From: Diphasiastrum complanatum
Taxonomy: Eukaryota > Streptophyta > Lycopodiopsida > Lycopodiales > Lycopodiaceae
DNA: 64,000 nucleotides
Assembly: GCA_029204225.1 (NCBI GenBank)
Contig: CM055093.1
Span: 18,441,041-18,505,040 of the forward strand
Reading direction: 5' to 3'
Shown here: positions 13,301 to 24,809 of the stretch, in pieces
Numbering within the stretch: the first letter of the stretch is position 1
Layout of the letters: the number at the start of each line of letters is the position of its first letter
Translations under genes and position numbers: made by a program
Notes under the pieces: generated by a model
The model's database searches: none
The model's input: the letters and a program-made list of their open reading frames with translations, nothing else
Told to the model about the DNA's origin: nothing

Positions 13301-15925
13301 CACATCTCTTGAGAATTCACCTTCATCTCTATCATCTACATTGTTGTGTGGAGATTTTATCAAAGAACGAACACAATTATGTGTAGGTACTAGAGCCTTC
13401 CATGCACTTCACTAAGGAGGTGAAGCTAATTCAAGCTCAGAAGTAGTTCTATTATCACCATGGTGCACCGGAAGACACTTGGAAGTCAAGTTGCTCCTAC
13501 TGCTTTGTGCTATCAAGGGCCCATAACTTATGACATTTATGTATTAGCCAACGGATCACTTTTTTATGGTTCTAGCTTCGATTTAGTACTTCATAGTTTG
13601 TCATGAAGTTAACCAAGAACATAGCAAAACTATAGGAATTAAGCTACTTTTGAATGGAAACACATGCATTCATGTTGATGACACAAAATAAGTAAATCCA
13701 ACCACAATGTCCATCAATTGGCATTGAAAATCACTAGAATGACATACAAATCATTATCAACATCACAATAGGATTCTTATGGAAAGGGCACATAGAATCT
13801 CACATTGATCATCTCTATGGCTCTCATTCTCGAGAATGGAGGAACTCCAAACCTATTAGATGAAAATGGGATAGAAGATCCTTAGAGTGTCTACAATTGG
13901 CTACTTGTAGACAAGCCCATAACTTAAGAACTTGTCAAGTCATGAACCACTACTTAACCTCATTAAGTTCTTTAATGGTTCTGAAGAAGGATCCAACCTT
14001 CCGTATTGACAAAAATATAATCTTTAGGGGACAATAGAAATTCACATGCACTACTAGATAATACCAAGAACATTTGCGGTTCTTGAATTCAAAGTAGTTT
14101 GTATTCTATTTGTATCACTCACCAATTGTTTTCAAAGTATTAAATGTTTCTGAGATTTGTATGTTGAATTGGCTATCCATATTCAATGCCCTGACATATT
14201 TCTAGGTTATGTACAATGTATTAATGCTTCTTAGTGGTCTAGATTGTACACAGACGGTCTCTAGCATCTCTCATTATTAGTTTTTCACCGCTCTTTTCCC
14301 TGGCTCAATCTCTCGTCACCATCTAGAAAACTAGGCTTCTATAGTTTAGTGGCAACCTTTGCAAGCAACCACTTCAACAATTTTGTTGCTCTCCGTCTTC
14401 ACCTTGCCCATTTTTTTGAAACCCGAATATCAGCTTTGCCAATTCCGAAGTCCGGAGCTCCGAGAAGCCTTCGTGGATAAGTCTCCTTGTCATGTGCTTT
14501 ATTGGATTAGCTCATGAATCTATGTCGACTTCTACTATTCGATCTTGAATTTCTATATACTTGCACAATGTAATCTATGTTGAAGTGGTTGCTCACATTG
14601 CTGCTGTTACAAAAGCCAATGGTTCCCATGCCCCGCCACTACTAACTTGTTGTGTCAACTTTCAAGTTTCAAGTGGCATCTACATACATTTCTTGCACCC
14701 ATGAAATCATTGTCTTACACTGCAACCTTCTATATGGCAGAAAGTCAAACTTAAGTTCACGGGACTATAATCAATTTTGAACTGTATCCCGATTGTAATT
14801 TTGTAGCCTCTTAAATGAAAGATTTAGCCAAAAGGGCATAGGAAGGATAAATGAGGCCATTGTTGGCATGCACCATCCTTCTCCTGCAATTTGAAGGGCA
14901 ATGAGTCAAGCATTCTTTGGTATAAATGCGACTGCATATTTCAAGAAAAAGAGAACCAATCCCAAAATATTGAAAGCTTCAAAATAGGAAGGAAGGAACA
15001 GTTTCTTCAAGCCTACACTAGCTAGTTATCAAGTTCAAAGAGAGTGAGACGTTCTTGCAAGATGAGATTCATGTAAGACCGATATTCGTGAGAATATCTA
15101 TCTAGCCAGAGTCATGAGTTACACGAGCCAGAAATCAATTTGCTCTCATAGTTTAATAACTGTCACTTCTAGAAAGGGCAAATAATGCTTGAAATATCAG
15201 CACTTCCTTCCTTCTTTCCAAGAGCAATAATTTATTTTGAGGATTACTGTATGCTCCTAGCGGCTCATACAAACTTCCCAAGTCAAAGAATCCGTCCGAA
15301 TAGCAAGAAAATACCTAATTTTGAAACATTAACAGCTCAAAGCATCAAATTCCATTCCCGATTCACCAATGTAGAGTTAAATAGAAGAATTTGCAAGATA
15401 CTGACCGTAATTTCTTACAATTTCCACGTGTCATTTTCAGTTTTTCAGTTCGGCTACATCTTTTACTATTCTGATTCTGACCCAAATCCTACGTCACTGG
15501 AGTATCAGCTGGAAATTTATAAAAATTACACTACAAGGTATTGCCAACATTGATTCCGCCTTTATAATAGCTAACTGGACCGTTTTCAATTTGAGAACAC
15601 TATGTCTCTCTAAAACATGAGCCTTAAGTCATCTTCCCTTTCCAACATAGTTCTCGTTACAAATGTCAAAAAGTCAACCAGGAACTGAAAATTTCACTTG
15701 ATCATAGCATATCTTACATCAACGCAAAGAATAAACAAAGCTCCATGCGAAATTTCCGCGGCAGCATGTTATCACACTGCTGACAGAAAATACAATAAGA
15801 CCTCGGACCTCGAAAGATTTGTTCCGACAACGAGAAGAGTCCCAATCATAAGTACAACGTCATCTCCTTCTAGACTATCATGGCCAGGGGACGGCTTGCA
15901 GTCCCCTCCTAGGAATATGGACTAC
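10379..15925. other. Intergenic stretch without recognisable gene
   Basis: No frame longer than about 120 codons, and none of the short ones resembles a family I know. Local features are a direct repeat around CTTATTAGATCACATAA (about 10,578-10,620) and an AT-rich TATATATATA word at 10,785-10,795 that could be a promoter remnant. A 122-codon plus frame at 15,185-15,553 is unrecognised and has no coding-like composition. The stretch may hold regulatory or 3' sequence for the ferredoxin gene but I cannot define any. Confidence 0.5.
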
Positions 15926-16375
15926 TCAATAAAGACGCTCTTCCTGGTGAGTGTGAATCACAACATCAGAAACAGGATACGCCACACATGTAAGAACATA
16001 CCCTAGCCGCACTTGAAGGTCATCAAGAAACGTCTGGTCGCTTTGGTCCACTTGCCCCTCTTTCAGCAGCCCTGCACAGGATGAGCACGCACCAGATCTG
16101 CAAGAAAATGGTAGATTGATCCCTTGCTTCTCAGCAGCATCCAGAATGTACATATCCTCGGGCACCTCCACCACTTTCTGTCCTGCGGGGGTTACGAGCG
16201 TAACCTTGAATGATGAAGCCATGCAGATGAGTCGCTTTGGCTTGCTCCCAGATATCAGCAGACGATCATTATGATGATGAGACAAGGCGGAATATGCAAA
16301 GGCTGGTGATGGCGATGGCGGAAGGGAGAAGAGAGGAGGAGAAGGAAGAAATGAGGATATGGTCGCCATCGCCAT
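15926..16375 (-). CDS. Plastid-type [2Fe-2S] ferredoxin precursor
   Basis: An intact 149-codon intronless frame. Residues 1 to about 51 are Ser/Pro/Ala-rich, poor in acidic residues and end in a basic patch (SKPKRLIC), like a chloroplast transit peptide. The mature part starts near residue 53 ([11 protein letters not shown]) and is about 97 residues, the family length. Cluster ligands are Cys92, Cys97, Cys100 and Cys130 in CRSGACSSC and VLTC, with the surrounding [11 protein letters not shown] and CVAYPVSD blocks of plant ferredoxins. It would carry electrons from photosystem I, or from NADPH in non-green plastids, to FNR and stromal reductases. The ATG sits in AACAAAATGGCG, a good plant start context. 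Leaf versus root isoform cannot be assigned by eye. It is the only complete host gene in the window. Confidence 0.93.
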   Translation of the reverse strand: MAMATISSFLPSPPLFSLPPSPSPAFAYSALSHHHNDRLLISGSKPKRLICMASSFKVTLVTPAGQKVVEVPEDMYILDAAEKQGINLPFSCRSGACSSCAGLLKEGQVDQSDQTFLDDLQVRLGYVLTCVAYPVSDVVIHTHQEERLY

Positions 16376-17870
16376 TTTGTTAAAGAACAGAGAGATGGTG
16401 GGGGGTTTCTGTGAAAGGATAGACGAAGGTCACTTGCCAGCCCTGCATGACCGGCTCCCACCTGCTAGTGGTGACCATATGACCAGCCTCATGCAATTGG
16501 CCTTGTGCCCTAGCAATTTGCCTATTACACAAGTTGATTGAAAATCTCGAGCGTTTTCGCCGGGCACACTCTAAAATAGAGGGAGCCAAAAAAGCCTTGC
16601 AATTTTCCATGTTCATGAACTCATTTTTCAACTTGAACTCTCGTAAAAAAAAACGCACCATCCGCCCATGTGTGTTGTGGCGTGGTAAAGGGTTATTGGT
16701 GTGGGATTGACCATCCAAGCTTCAACACCGATCACACATGGCTGGTGTCCAAAAAAAAAAGGGGACATCATCTTTGATGGAATCTTGATGCTATCTCAAT
16801 AGCTTGATTCAGTGTCTCAACAAAGTTGAAAACAAAAGTTTTACATGAGAATAATCTTCTAAGAAATTCTTAGGTCGATTACTGAATTACGAGCAAGGGC
16901 AATCATAACAAGAGCTGACATGCATTAAAGATTTAAAACATAGCAAAAAATTAGCACTCACACACAACACTCTTTACATCCTTTCAAATCTAATTTATTC
17001 ATTTCCTCCTCTACTCCTCATTTAACCTCTCCTCCATTTGATTGGTCAAATTTGGAAACATAAGCTTTGATCAGCATCAAAGTTCAACTATCCTAGCAAT
17101 GGGGTTAGTTTCATGAAGCTTGCTTGAATTACCCTGACATGGCGAAATGTTTTTATTAAATCATGTGCCACATGGTGATAACTTACGGTGAATTGAAAGG
17201 GAAGGAGACTAATTGAAACTATGGACGACGACGAATGGTGGTCCGCCATCCCCAATGAGCTCCCAAATCTAAATCTTTCCATATAAAAACACATCTTGTA
17301 AAACTAACAGCTCCTAGCAATAGAGTCAATGACTCCAAAAACATATGTAATCCACATCAAGCAAGAGGACTCTCAAGGTGACGTGCCCTTCCATTTACAA
17401 GTCAAATGTCAAAGGTGCACGTTCCTTGGGCCAACAAGAGGTCTACTTGCCCAAGATGGTAACAACATTATTTAATTAAATAATTTCTAGAGTAGTGATT
17501 CTAGCTACAAAGGAATGACTTTACAAGTCAACAACATTGAAAATACTCCCTAAACCACATATGTACTACATTGTTATGTATTTGACAAAGCAAACCTCGG
17601 TTGATCCAAAGAGATTTGTTAATAATCAACTAAGAAAACCCAATGTTCACATGACAAATCTCATGCCCTTGGCTAAGGCTTTTTTTTTTTTCTTTCTTTT
17701 TTTCACTTTAAGTTTTGATGCTCTTGGTGATGGTATAAGATTTTAGCTTGTAGTCCTTATTTTTACGGAGAAAATGTTGATGTTATTTTTTTAAATATAT
17801 ATAACTTCTATTTGGAAGCTAAAAATGATTTGGGAGAGCACAACCCCCTCTTGTCATATCCAAGTTTGTG
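16376..17870. other. Upstream region of the ferredoxin gene, otherwise empty
   Basis: Holds the presumed ferredoxin promoter and 5' UTR in its first few hundred bases, then AT-rich sequence with no convincing gene. Short open frames here overlap the promoter or are T-tract artefacts (17,680-17,705). No clear TATA box is seen within 150 bases of the ferredoxin ATG. Confidence 0.5.
16493..16502 (-). promoter_or_regulatory. Possible CCAAT box of the ferredoxin gene
   Basis: GGCCAATTGC on the minus strand, about 120 bases before the ferredoxin ATG, a usual position for a CCAAT box. Only the motif supports it. Confidence 0.3.
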
Positions 17871-18055
17871 GGCTATGGAATCCATCCATCTCGAAAAGTG
17901 CCCATAGAAATTGCCTTGTTTGGATCATGTCCAAACTTCATAAGGTTTTTACCTGAGAGGGCTTTAGTCGAATATCTGTTCTGGATGTAAGCTGTAGTGG
18001 AAACAGCTTCAGCCCAGAAACATTTGGGTAGTGATGTGTGAGCAAGCATTCATGG

Positions 18056-18581
18056 TAGGATCTTTTGCGAGCAGGGTTCTCGTTGTTTGGAATGATCTGG
18101 GTAAGGCTCTCAACATGTATGTGAGCTACTTCTCAACTGACATTGCATTCTCTGCTCCAGAGTTGTATAGTGATAGAAACAGATCCTTCATCTTTCTTAC
18201 GAAAAAAGTGAGGTCCTTCCCATCCCACTGTAGATTCGTCAACTGATCTTCCAGCATCATGATTTGACTTCTTGATTTCGTCTGAAATCTTGTGAGCAAT
18301 GCATCCCACATCTCCTTAGCTTTGGAGAGTGTAGCCAGGTCAAGTGTGAGACTATCTTTGATGGAAGATGATAGCAGAGCTACTGCCTTGTCGTTTTTCT
18401 CACTCCACTCACGTAGCTCCTTGCTTGATGTCATAGGCATCTCTTCTATGCCAACCACTCAGGGGAAGAGTCCTTCACCCTTGAGTATCAGTGATGTCTT
18501 AACTTTCCAAGCTAGAAAGTTAGATCCTGAGGAATCAAGAATTGTGCAGATCTTGTTCTGCATGGTGCTGATTGAAGCCAT
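18056..18581 (-). pseudogene. Copia-2b gag fragment
   Basis: Starts at the ATG equivalent to 9,092. The first part, to about 18,461, ends in a stop where the sister copy reads a tryptophan (FPWVDG), consistent with a single G-to-A change. The rest, 18,458-18,126, is open and carries EKNDKAVALLSSS, AKEMWDALLTRFQTKS and NLQWDGKDL. It ends by fusion to an integrase scrap and lacks the zinc knuckles, so it cannot package RNA. Confidence 0.78.
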
Positions 18582-18686
18582 TGCTTCTGAAGTCTGTTCT
18601 CTTGTTGATGGTGTTTGTCTGAATGCTTGGCCTCCTGGATCTGATAGCTTCTTGGCTACGTTAGATTATGACAAGAAAGGTAGGCT

Positions 18687-18699
18687 GGCTCTGATACCA
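18687..18699 (-). promoter_or_regulatory. Copia-2b primer binding site, initiator tRNA-Met
   Basis: TGGTATCAGAGCC on the minus strand, four bases (TCAA) after the LTR end TTTTCTTCA. Confidence 0.9.
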
Positions 18700-18703
18700 T
18701 TGA

Positions 18704-18862
18704 TGAAGAAAAGTTTCGCGGTCGCGAAATAGGTCCGAAAGCGAAGCAACCACGATTCAATGCGATTCGGATGGAGTTCAGATGCGGTCGTTGGACACTG
18801 CCAGCTGAATCACTCCTACAATCCTCCAGAATGTAGTCAGGCACTGCTGATCTACGTTTATG
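18704..18862 (-). repeat. Truncated Copia-2 LTR (inner end)
   Basis: Only the last 159 bp of an LTR of about 1 kb remains. It ends TTCTTCA, the inverted match of the family start TGAAGAA. The text ACTGCTGATCTACGTTTAT is shared with the LTR at 25,600-25,660. The outer part is replaced by the integrase of copy 2c at about 18,862. Confidence 0.82.
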
Positions 18863-20837
18863 ATGCATCTGGATGCTTCCATTAGGGTCCTATTCTTTTG
18901 TTCAGCAACACCATTGTGCTGCGGTGTGTAGACTGCAGTTCTTCTGTGAATGATGCCATGATCATTGCAGAAGTCAGTGAAGCGATTCGAGATGTATTCG
19001 CCACCTCGATCTGTTTTGATCTGCTTCACTTTGTTGCCTATACATCTCTCAGCCCAATTCACATATTCTGTGAATTTATCAAGTGCTTCAGATTTATTTT
19101 GAATAAAATACACTATGGCAAATTTGCTATAATCATCAATGAAGGTTATAAAATATTTTGAACCTCCTACTAAGATCACGTTGAATGGTCCACATATGTC
19201 AGAATGCACTAGCTCCAGAATCTTAGTCGTTCTGTAGGAGTCTTTGACGAATGGTGTGTGTGACATCTTGCCCTTTAAACATGCATCACAGGTGGTCGAA
19301 CTGGTTACATTCAAGATGCTGACCATGTTATTGCCCCATGATGGCTTGCTTGGTAAAGTGCCATTGAGTTCATGTGGCAAAGTCTCATGTGCCACAGAGT
19401 GTTTGGCTGGTCATCATGAGTCTGATGCACCTGATCTGCAGGTAGACGTAGCTTCAGATGATATAGGTTTTCTTTCCTTCTGCCTTGAGCAATCAAAGTA
19501 CTGGTACTGGCATCAACCACATTGCATGCTTCGTCAGAAAATGTCACACGCATCCCTGCATTTGTTATTCTTGTTACAAAGAGCAAGTCTGGTTGCAGAG
19601 TAGGCATGAACAAAACATATTCGAGTCGTCTGTCTCTACCGTTGGTGTTGAGCCATGGTGAACCAATACCGTTCACTTGATGTCTAGATCCATCTCCAAG
19701 AACTATGAATCTTGAGGGATCTACACTTCTAAAATCAGACATGATTCTTCTTGATGTCACGAAGTGTTAGGTGGCTCTTGAGTCTAGAATCACCTCACGT
19801 GTGTCTGTTGATGCTGCACACACGTCTTCACAGATATAGGCAGTTGAACAGTTTCTGTTCATTATTTCTTCGCCCATTTTTCAGCTCTCGAGCTCTTTGA
19901 CATAAGATGAACTGTTGATGCTCTCCTGTCTGTTCTGTGATTATTTGTTTCTCGGGTTCTGGCAGCAATCCATGGATGCGTGACCCTTCTTATGGCAATG
20001 GATACACTCAATCTTAGGATTGAGCTCGCATGTATCCACTGTATGCCCGTCTCTTCTGCATCTCACGCAAGTTTTCTTGTCTGCACCTTGTTGTTTCGAC
20101 CTCCCTTTGCTCTTCCAGTTGCCTTTGCTAGTTCCCTCTGCTTGCTGATCACGATCCTGCCTTTGATTCGGCTCTCTCTTAGGCTTGAATTGCTTCTTGG
20201 ATTTTTCTTTGTTGCCATATAGGGCCTGGTCAGAACCATCTTTGTGATCAAGATGTTCTCTGGCCTCGACTTCCTCTCGAATCTTGACAATGGCCTTTCC
20301 GAGGTTTATGGCAGGATCTTTCGCGAGCAGGGTTCTTGTCGTCTGGAATGATCTGGGTAAGGCTCTCAACAAGTACGTGAGCTGCTTCTCAACTGACACT
20401 GCATTCTCTGCTCCAGAGTTATGTAGTGATAGAAACAGATCCTTCATTTTTCTCACGAAAGAGGTGAGGTCTTTTCCATCCCACTATAGATTGGTCAGCT
20501 GATTTTCCAGCATCATGATTTGACTTCTTGACTTCGTATGAAATCTGGTGAGCAATGCATCCCACATCTCCTTAGCTTTGGAGAGTGTAGCCAAGTCAAG
20601 TGTGAGACTATCTTCGATGGAAGATGATAGCAAGGCTACTGCCTTGTCGTTTTTCTCCCTCCATTCGCGTAGCTCCTTGCCTGTTGTCATAGGCATTTCT
20701 TCTGTGCCATCCACCCAGGGGAATAGTCCTTCGCCCTTGAGTATCAGTGATGTCTTAACTTTTCAGACTAGAAAGTTAGATCCTGAAGAATCAAGTACTG
20801 TGCAAATCTTGCTCTGCATGTGGCTGATTGAAGCCAT
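18863..20837 (-). pseudogene. Copia-2c gag, protease and integrase
   Basis: Gag opens at 20,837. A stop interrupts it near 20,767 and another near 20,484. It then reads through two zinc knuckles (CVRCRRDGHTVDTC, CIHCHKKGHASMDC) to about 19,941. The protease block reads VILDSRAT, with arginine where DSG is expected, followed by a stop near 19,770. Pre-integrase (LWHMRLCH) leads into an open integrase core at 18,863-19,320 with TTCDACLKGKMSHTPF, SDICGPF, KTDRGGEY and NGVAEQKNR. All three DDE catalytic residues are therefore visible. The frame then runs into antisense LTR sequence, which is not real protein. Confidence 0.82.
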
Positions 20838-20938
20838 TGCTTCTTGGAGTCTGTTCACTCGTTGATGGTTGTTTGTTTGAATGCTTGGCCTCCTGGATCT
20901 GCTAGCTCTTGGCTATGTCAGAATATGATAGGATGATC

Positions 20939-20951
20939 GGCTCTGATACCA
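20939..20951 (-). promoter_or_regulatory. Copia-2c primer binding site, initiator tRNA-Met
   Basis: The minus strand reads TGGTATCAGAGCC, four bases from the LTR edge at 20,956. Confidence 0.9.
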
Positions 20952-20955
20952 CTGA

Positions 20956-21990
20956 TGAGAGTGAGGATCAGTCGCAGTCGCGAAGCTTTCGTGAAGGAAC
21001 CACGACTCTCTTGCACTCGGATGGAGTTCAGATGCGATCGCTGGACACTGCCAACTGAATCACTCCTACAATCCTCCAGACTATAGTCAAGCACTGCTGA
21101 TCTACATTTATAAAATTAATACAACATTCAACATAGTTTCAACCAAGGTGCGAAATTCAAATGAACAAAAAAAACTCAGACACACAATTAACAACAGACG
21201 CATTTGCATTTGAGATCAGACACAACGAGAAAAAACATCTATATCAATCTTTCTCTGATTTCTTCAAGCACTGCATGCAAATCCACGCAGTGCGTTGGCG
21301 TGAGAGAAACACAGTTCTCTCACGAGCAATCGTCTCGCTTTACTAGCGGACAGTTGAATCTACAGATCCTAGACAGAATTGTCTTCGCACGCAGGCAGAC
21401 ATGTATTCTGTATTTTGTCTTGATTGCTTACTTGCATCAGACTACTACATTAAACTGTATGTGTAGTCTGTTGATCTATATGTCAAGTATCATCCAGTAA
21501 GTATAGTCGCTCTATGTAAATCTAAGATTAGAGTGATTAAGCATCTACAACTAATCAGGGAATTACAAGAGCGACAGATTAGCCACGACCTAAAATTTAT
21601 ATTCTGACATCATGCCATCAGATCAAATATCTGTACTTATGGGTACTTGTGTGATCTTTGCTGGTACTCTTTGGAGCGTGAGGGCAAAACGGGTTTCGCG
21701 AAATTTTTTGTGTCACGTCGTTGGTTTCGTTTCCTTCATTGGTTCCATTTCCATTGTTGGTTTCGTTTTGCTCGTCTACCTTTCTCTCGTACTGGACCGC
21801 AAAAGATTCTCATGCCAGACCGCAAAAGATTCTTGTTCGTGAACCTTTCGTGTTCGCGAACCGTTCGTCTTCGTCTTCTTTGACTTTAGTGTTCGCGAAA
21901 CTTTTTGTGTTTCGTGTTCGCGAACATTTTTGTCAGGCCGAGGGCTGAAAGCTAGCAAGGCTGTGTAAACAAAAACGTTTTGTTTCTTCA
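20956..21990 (-). repeat. Copia-2c 5' LTR
   Basis: Minus strand begins TGAAGAAACAAAACG at 21,990 and ends beside the primer site. At about 1,035 bp it is the longest family LTR here. The promoter-side part contains four perfect TTCGCGAA palindromes (21,695-21,702; 21,853-21,860; 21,892-21,899; 21,917-21,924). The first sits inside the 10-bp palindrome TTTCGCGAAA. Confidence 0.86.
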
Positions 21991-22049
21991 TTCTTGACTT
22001 GGTCTATTTCTGATTCAATGCAGACTGCTTGGAGCTTTTCTGCTTCTAT

Positions 22050-24809
22050 CATTTCGAGCCCAGCAAAGGGAGGTCCAAACAACAAGGTGGAGAAAAGAAG
22101 ACTTGCGTGAGATGCAGAAGAGACGGGCATACAATAGATATATGTTGTCTCAATTCCAAGATGAGTGTATCCACTGTGACAAGAAGGGTCACGCAGCCGT
22201 GGATTGCCGCCAGAACCCGAGGAACAAATCAGTGCAGAACAGATAGGAAAACAACAACAATTCATCCTATGTTGAGGAGCCCGAGAGCTCAAAGATGGGT
22301 GAAGAAAGAACAAACAGAAACTGTTCGATCGTCTATACCTGTAAACACGTGTGTGCAGCGTCAACATTTGACACACGTGAGGTGATCCTAGACTCAAGAG
22401 CCACCTCACATTTCGTGACATCAAAACGAATAATTTTTTATTTCAGAAGTGCGGATCCTTCAAAATTCATAGTTCTTGGAGATGGATCTAGACATCAAGT
22501 GAACGGTATTGGTTCATTGTGGCTCAGCACCAACGGCAGAGACAGACGACTCGAAGACGTTCTGTTCGTGCCTACTCTGGAACAAGACTTGATCTTTGTA
22601 GCAAGAATAGCAAATGCAAGGATGTGTGTGACGTTTTCTGATGAAACATGCAACGTGATTGACGCCAGGACTAGTACATTGATCGCTCAAGACAGAAGGA
22701 AGGTACTCCTACCTACAGATTAGGTGCATCAGACTCATGATGACTCGCCAAACACTCTGTGGCACAGTAGACTCTGCCACATAAAACTCGTCATACTACA
22801 GAGTCTACATGCCAGACACGAACACTGTGAAAATAGTGAGAGATATTAGATTTGATGAGAGCAAGACAATGGCCAATGATGATCCTGTCAGCTACGAAGT
22901 TCTGGAGAGACAGTACTATGACCTGTCGCCAAAGACAGATGGAGCAGAGGACGAACTCGAAAATGAAGATTTTCGAGTCGTTTCCCATTCGAACGACAAA
23001 TCTGAAGAAGAAAGATTTGAGAGGCAACCTACTATTATAGTTCCTCTAATAGTAGGCTGCCTACTGTCGTTTCCCATTCGAACGATGAATCTGAAGAAGA
23101 AAGATTCGAGAGACATCCTACTGTTACAGTTCCTGTAAACCAAGATGGTTCTGGACCAAGTAGAGCAGACAAAGACAAAGGCATTGCTGTCCCAGGAGGA
23201 TCTCCTAGAAGGTCGACCAGACCACGAAGAGTGCTAGCAAGATATGTGCCAGACAGCTCAATTTCCACATCAGAAGAATTCTCGGATTCAGTGACGAACC
23301 ATAGACTTTCAAGGAAGCGATTGAAAGTCCAGAAAAGGACAAATGGATCCAAGCCATGAACAAAGAGATGGAATCCATGAGGAAGAACAAGTATGGACGT
23401 TGGAACCATTACCACATAAGCTCAAGACTGTCAAATGCACATGGGTTTTCAAGCTCAAATACGGACCAGATGAAAATGTGATGAAATACAAGGCAAGACT
23501 GGTAGCGAAGGGTTTTTCTCAGAGATATGGTATTGGCTACTCTGAAACCTTCTCTCCTGTTGTTAACATCTATTTTTTGAGAATGCAACAGCTTATGACC
23601 TCAAGATCCACATTGTGGACGAGAAGATAGCCTTCTTGCATGGCGAGCTAGATGAAGAGGTCTATATGGATCAATCCCCAGAATATGTCTCAGATTTGCT
23701 TCCTGATTATGCATGCAAAATGCATAGAAGTATCTACGGTCTGAAACAATCAGCCCGACAATGGTATAAGAAGAAATATCAAGCCCTGAAATCATTAAGA
23801 TTCAAGCCACTGTTGGCTGATTCTAATGTGTACGTCAGAGTTACAGATGGGCAGATTATCATTGTGGCTGTGTACGTGGACGACACTCTAATACTTTGCA
23901 GGAGTGAGCAGCTGATCGCTGAAGTAAAGACAGACATCTCGAAATATTTCGAAATCGTGGATCTGGGAGAAGCCAGGTGTTACTATGCTTTCACCAGTCC
24001 AGATACACCCAAAAGATCCTAGAAGACTGGGATGCTGAACTGCAAAGGAGCGAATGCTCGTAGGGACGGTTTGACTAACGATGACTATCCAAAGACTGAG
24101 GAAGAGAGAGAACAGATGCAGCTCACACCTTACAAGAAGCTGATAGGATCATTGATGTACCTTGTAGACAACACACGTCCTGATATTGCTTATGCAGTAT
24201 TTAGGATGAGCCAATTTTGCATGAATCCAAGCTCGACACATTGGAAGATTGCAAAACGGATTTTGCAGTATCTTCAATTAACGAGGGATTATGGCCTGTG
24301 TTATTGTCGCGATGTAGGTTTCAAGATATATTCCTATAGCGATGCTAGTTGGGCATCTCTCAAGGATGATTGTAAAAGCGTCTCAGGAGGATGCACCATC
24401 ACATCAGGAGCAGCAGTTCTTTGGGTCAGCAAGAAGCAGACCATTGTGGCCCAGTCATCCTACGAAGCAAAGTACATTGCAGCAACAAAGATGGCCAATG
24501 AGATAATCTAGCTAAGGCAATTCTTGGACGAATTGGGCGAAACAAGGAACAAGCCTCTGGTTTTGCAGATGGATAACACCTCTACAATACACTTAACGAA
24601 AGATCCCATGTTTCATTCTAGAACGAAGCACATTGCAATCAAGTACCACTTGATTAGAGATCTAATTGAAAAGAAGATGTTGCAGACCACCTTCATCGGA
24701 ACGAAAGACATGGTTGTTGACATCTTCACCAAAGCCCTGGACGAAGGACTTTTTGAGAGACAAAGGAGCAATCTCGGGATCGTAAAGCTATCATGCTTTG
24801 AGAGGGAGC
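22050..24809 (+). pseudogene. Copia-2d gag end, protease, reverse transcriptase, RNase H
   Basis: A zinc knuckle (CVRCRRDGHTIDIC) opens it. The protease active site reads VILDSRATSHFVT at about 22,383, with DSR in place of DSG. Pre-integrase (LWHSRLCH) is followed by an integrase tail (KIVRDIRFDES) and an acidic linker. RT spans about 23,283-24,020, with [19 protein letters not shown] and the catalytic YVDDTLILC near 23,872. RNase H is in 24,032-25,027 (YSDASWASLKDDCKS, SSYEAKYIAA, TKHIAIKYH). Stops or frameshifts occur near 23,400, 23,590, 24,018 and 24,510. Catalytic motifs are still readable, but no continuous polyprotein remains. Confidence 0.84.
22977..23133 (+). repeat. Direct duplication with an inverted repeat at its junction
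   Basis: About 66 bases (22,977-23,042, containing TTTCCCATTCGAACGA and TCTGAAGAAGAAAGATT) are repeated at 23,067-23,133. Between them lies CCTACTATTA (23,028-23,037), nine bases, then its exact inverse TAATAGTAGG (23,047-23,056). This falls in the integrase-RT linker of Copia-2d. Confidence 0.8.

Larger units (their letters stand above)
17871..18862 (-). mobile_element. Ty1/Copia element 2b: LTR end, PBS, gag, integrase scrap
   Basis: On the minus strand: the inner 159 bp of an LTR (18,862-18,704), primer site (18,699-18,687), gag (18,581 down to 18,056), then an abrupt jump to an integrase C-terminal segment (about 18,050-17,871) with PKCFWAEAVSTTAY, NRYSTKAL and KAISMGTFRD-like text. Gag tail, protease and most of integrase are deleted between them. 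Its LTR remnant is joined directly to the integrase of copy 2c, so the two copies form a head-to-tail chain. Confidence 0.8.
18863..21990 (-). mobile_element. Ty1/Copia element 2c, 5' LTR through integrase core
   Basis: On the minus strand: complete 5' LTR (21,990-20,956), primer site (20,951-20,939), gag, protease and integrase core, then a breakpoint at about 18,862 into the LTR remnant of copy 2b. RT and RNase H are absent. It lies inverted to copy 2d, with only about 60 bases of unassigned sequence between them (21,991-22,050). Confidence 0.85.

Noticed and set aside
15185-15553. 122-codon plus frame left of ferredoxin
   Set aside because: No recognisable domain, AT-rich composition and no start context; probably chance.
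16380-16718. 112-codon minus frame just upstream of ferredoxin
   Set aside because: It overlaps the likely ferredoxin promoter and 5' UTR, resembles no family and includes simple A-run translation.
18292-18732. Plus-strand frames of 105-146 codons at 18.3-18.7 kb and 20.5-20.9 kb
   Set aside because: They are antisense shadows of Copia-2 gag; both copies give the same shadow because the sense sequence is conserved.
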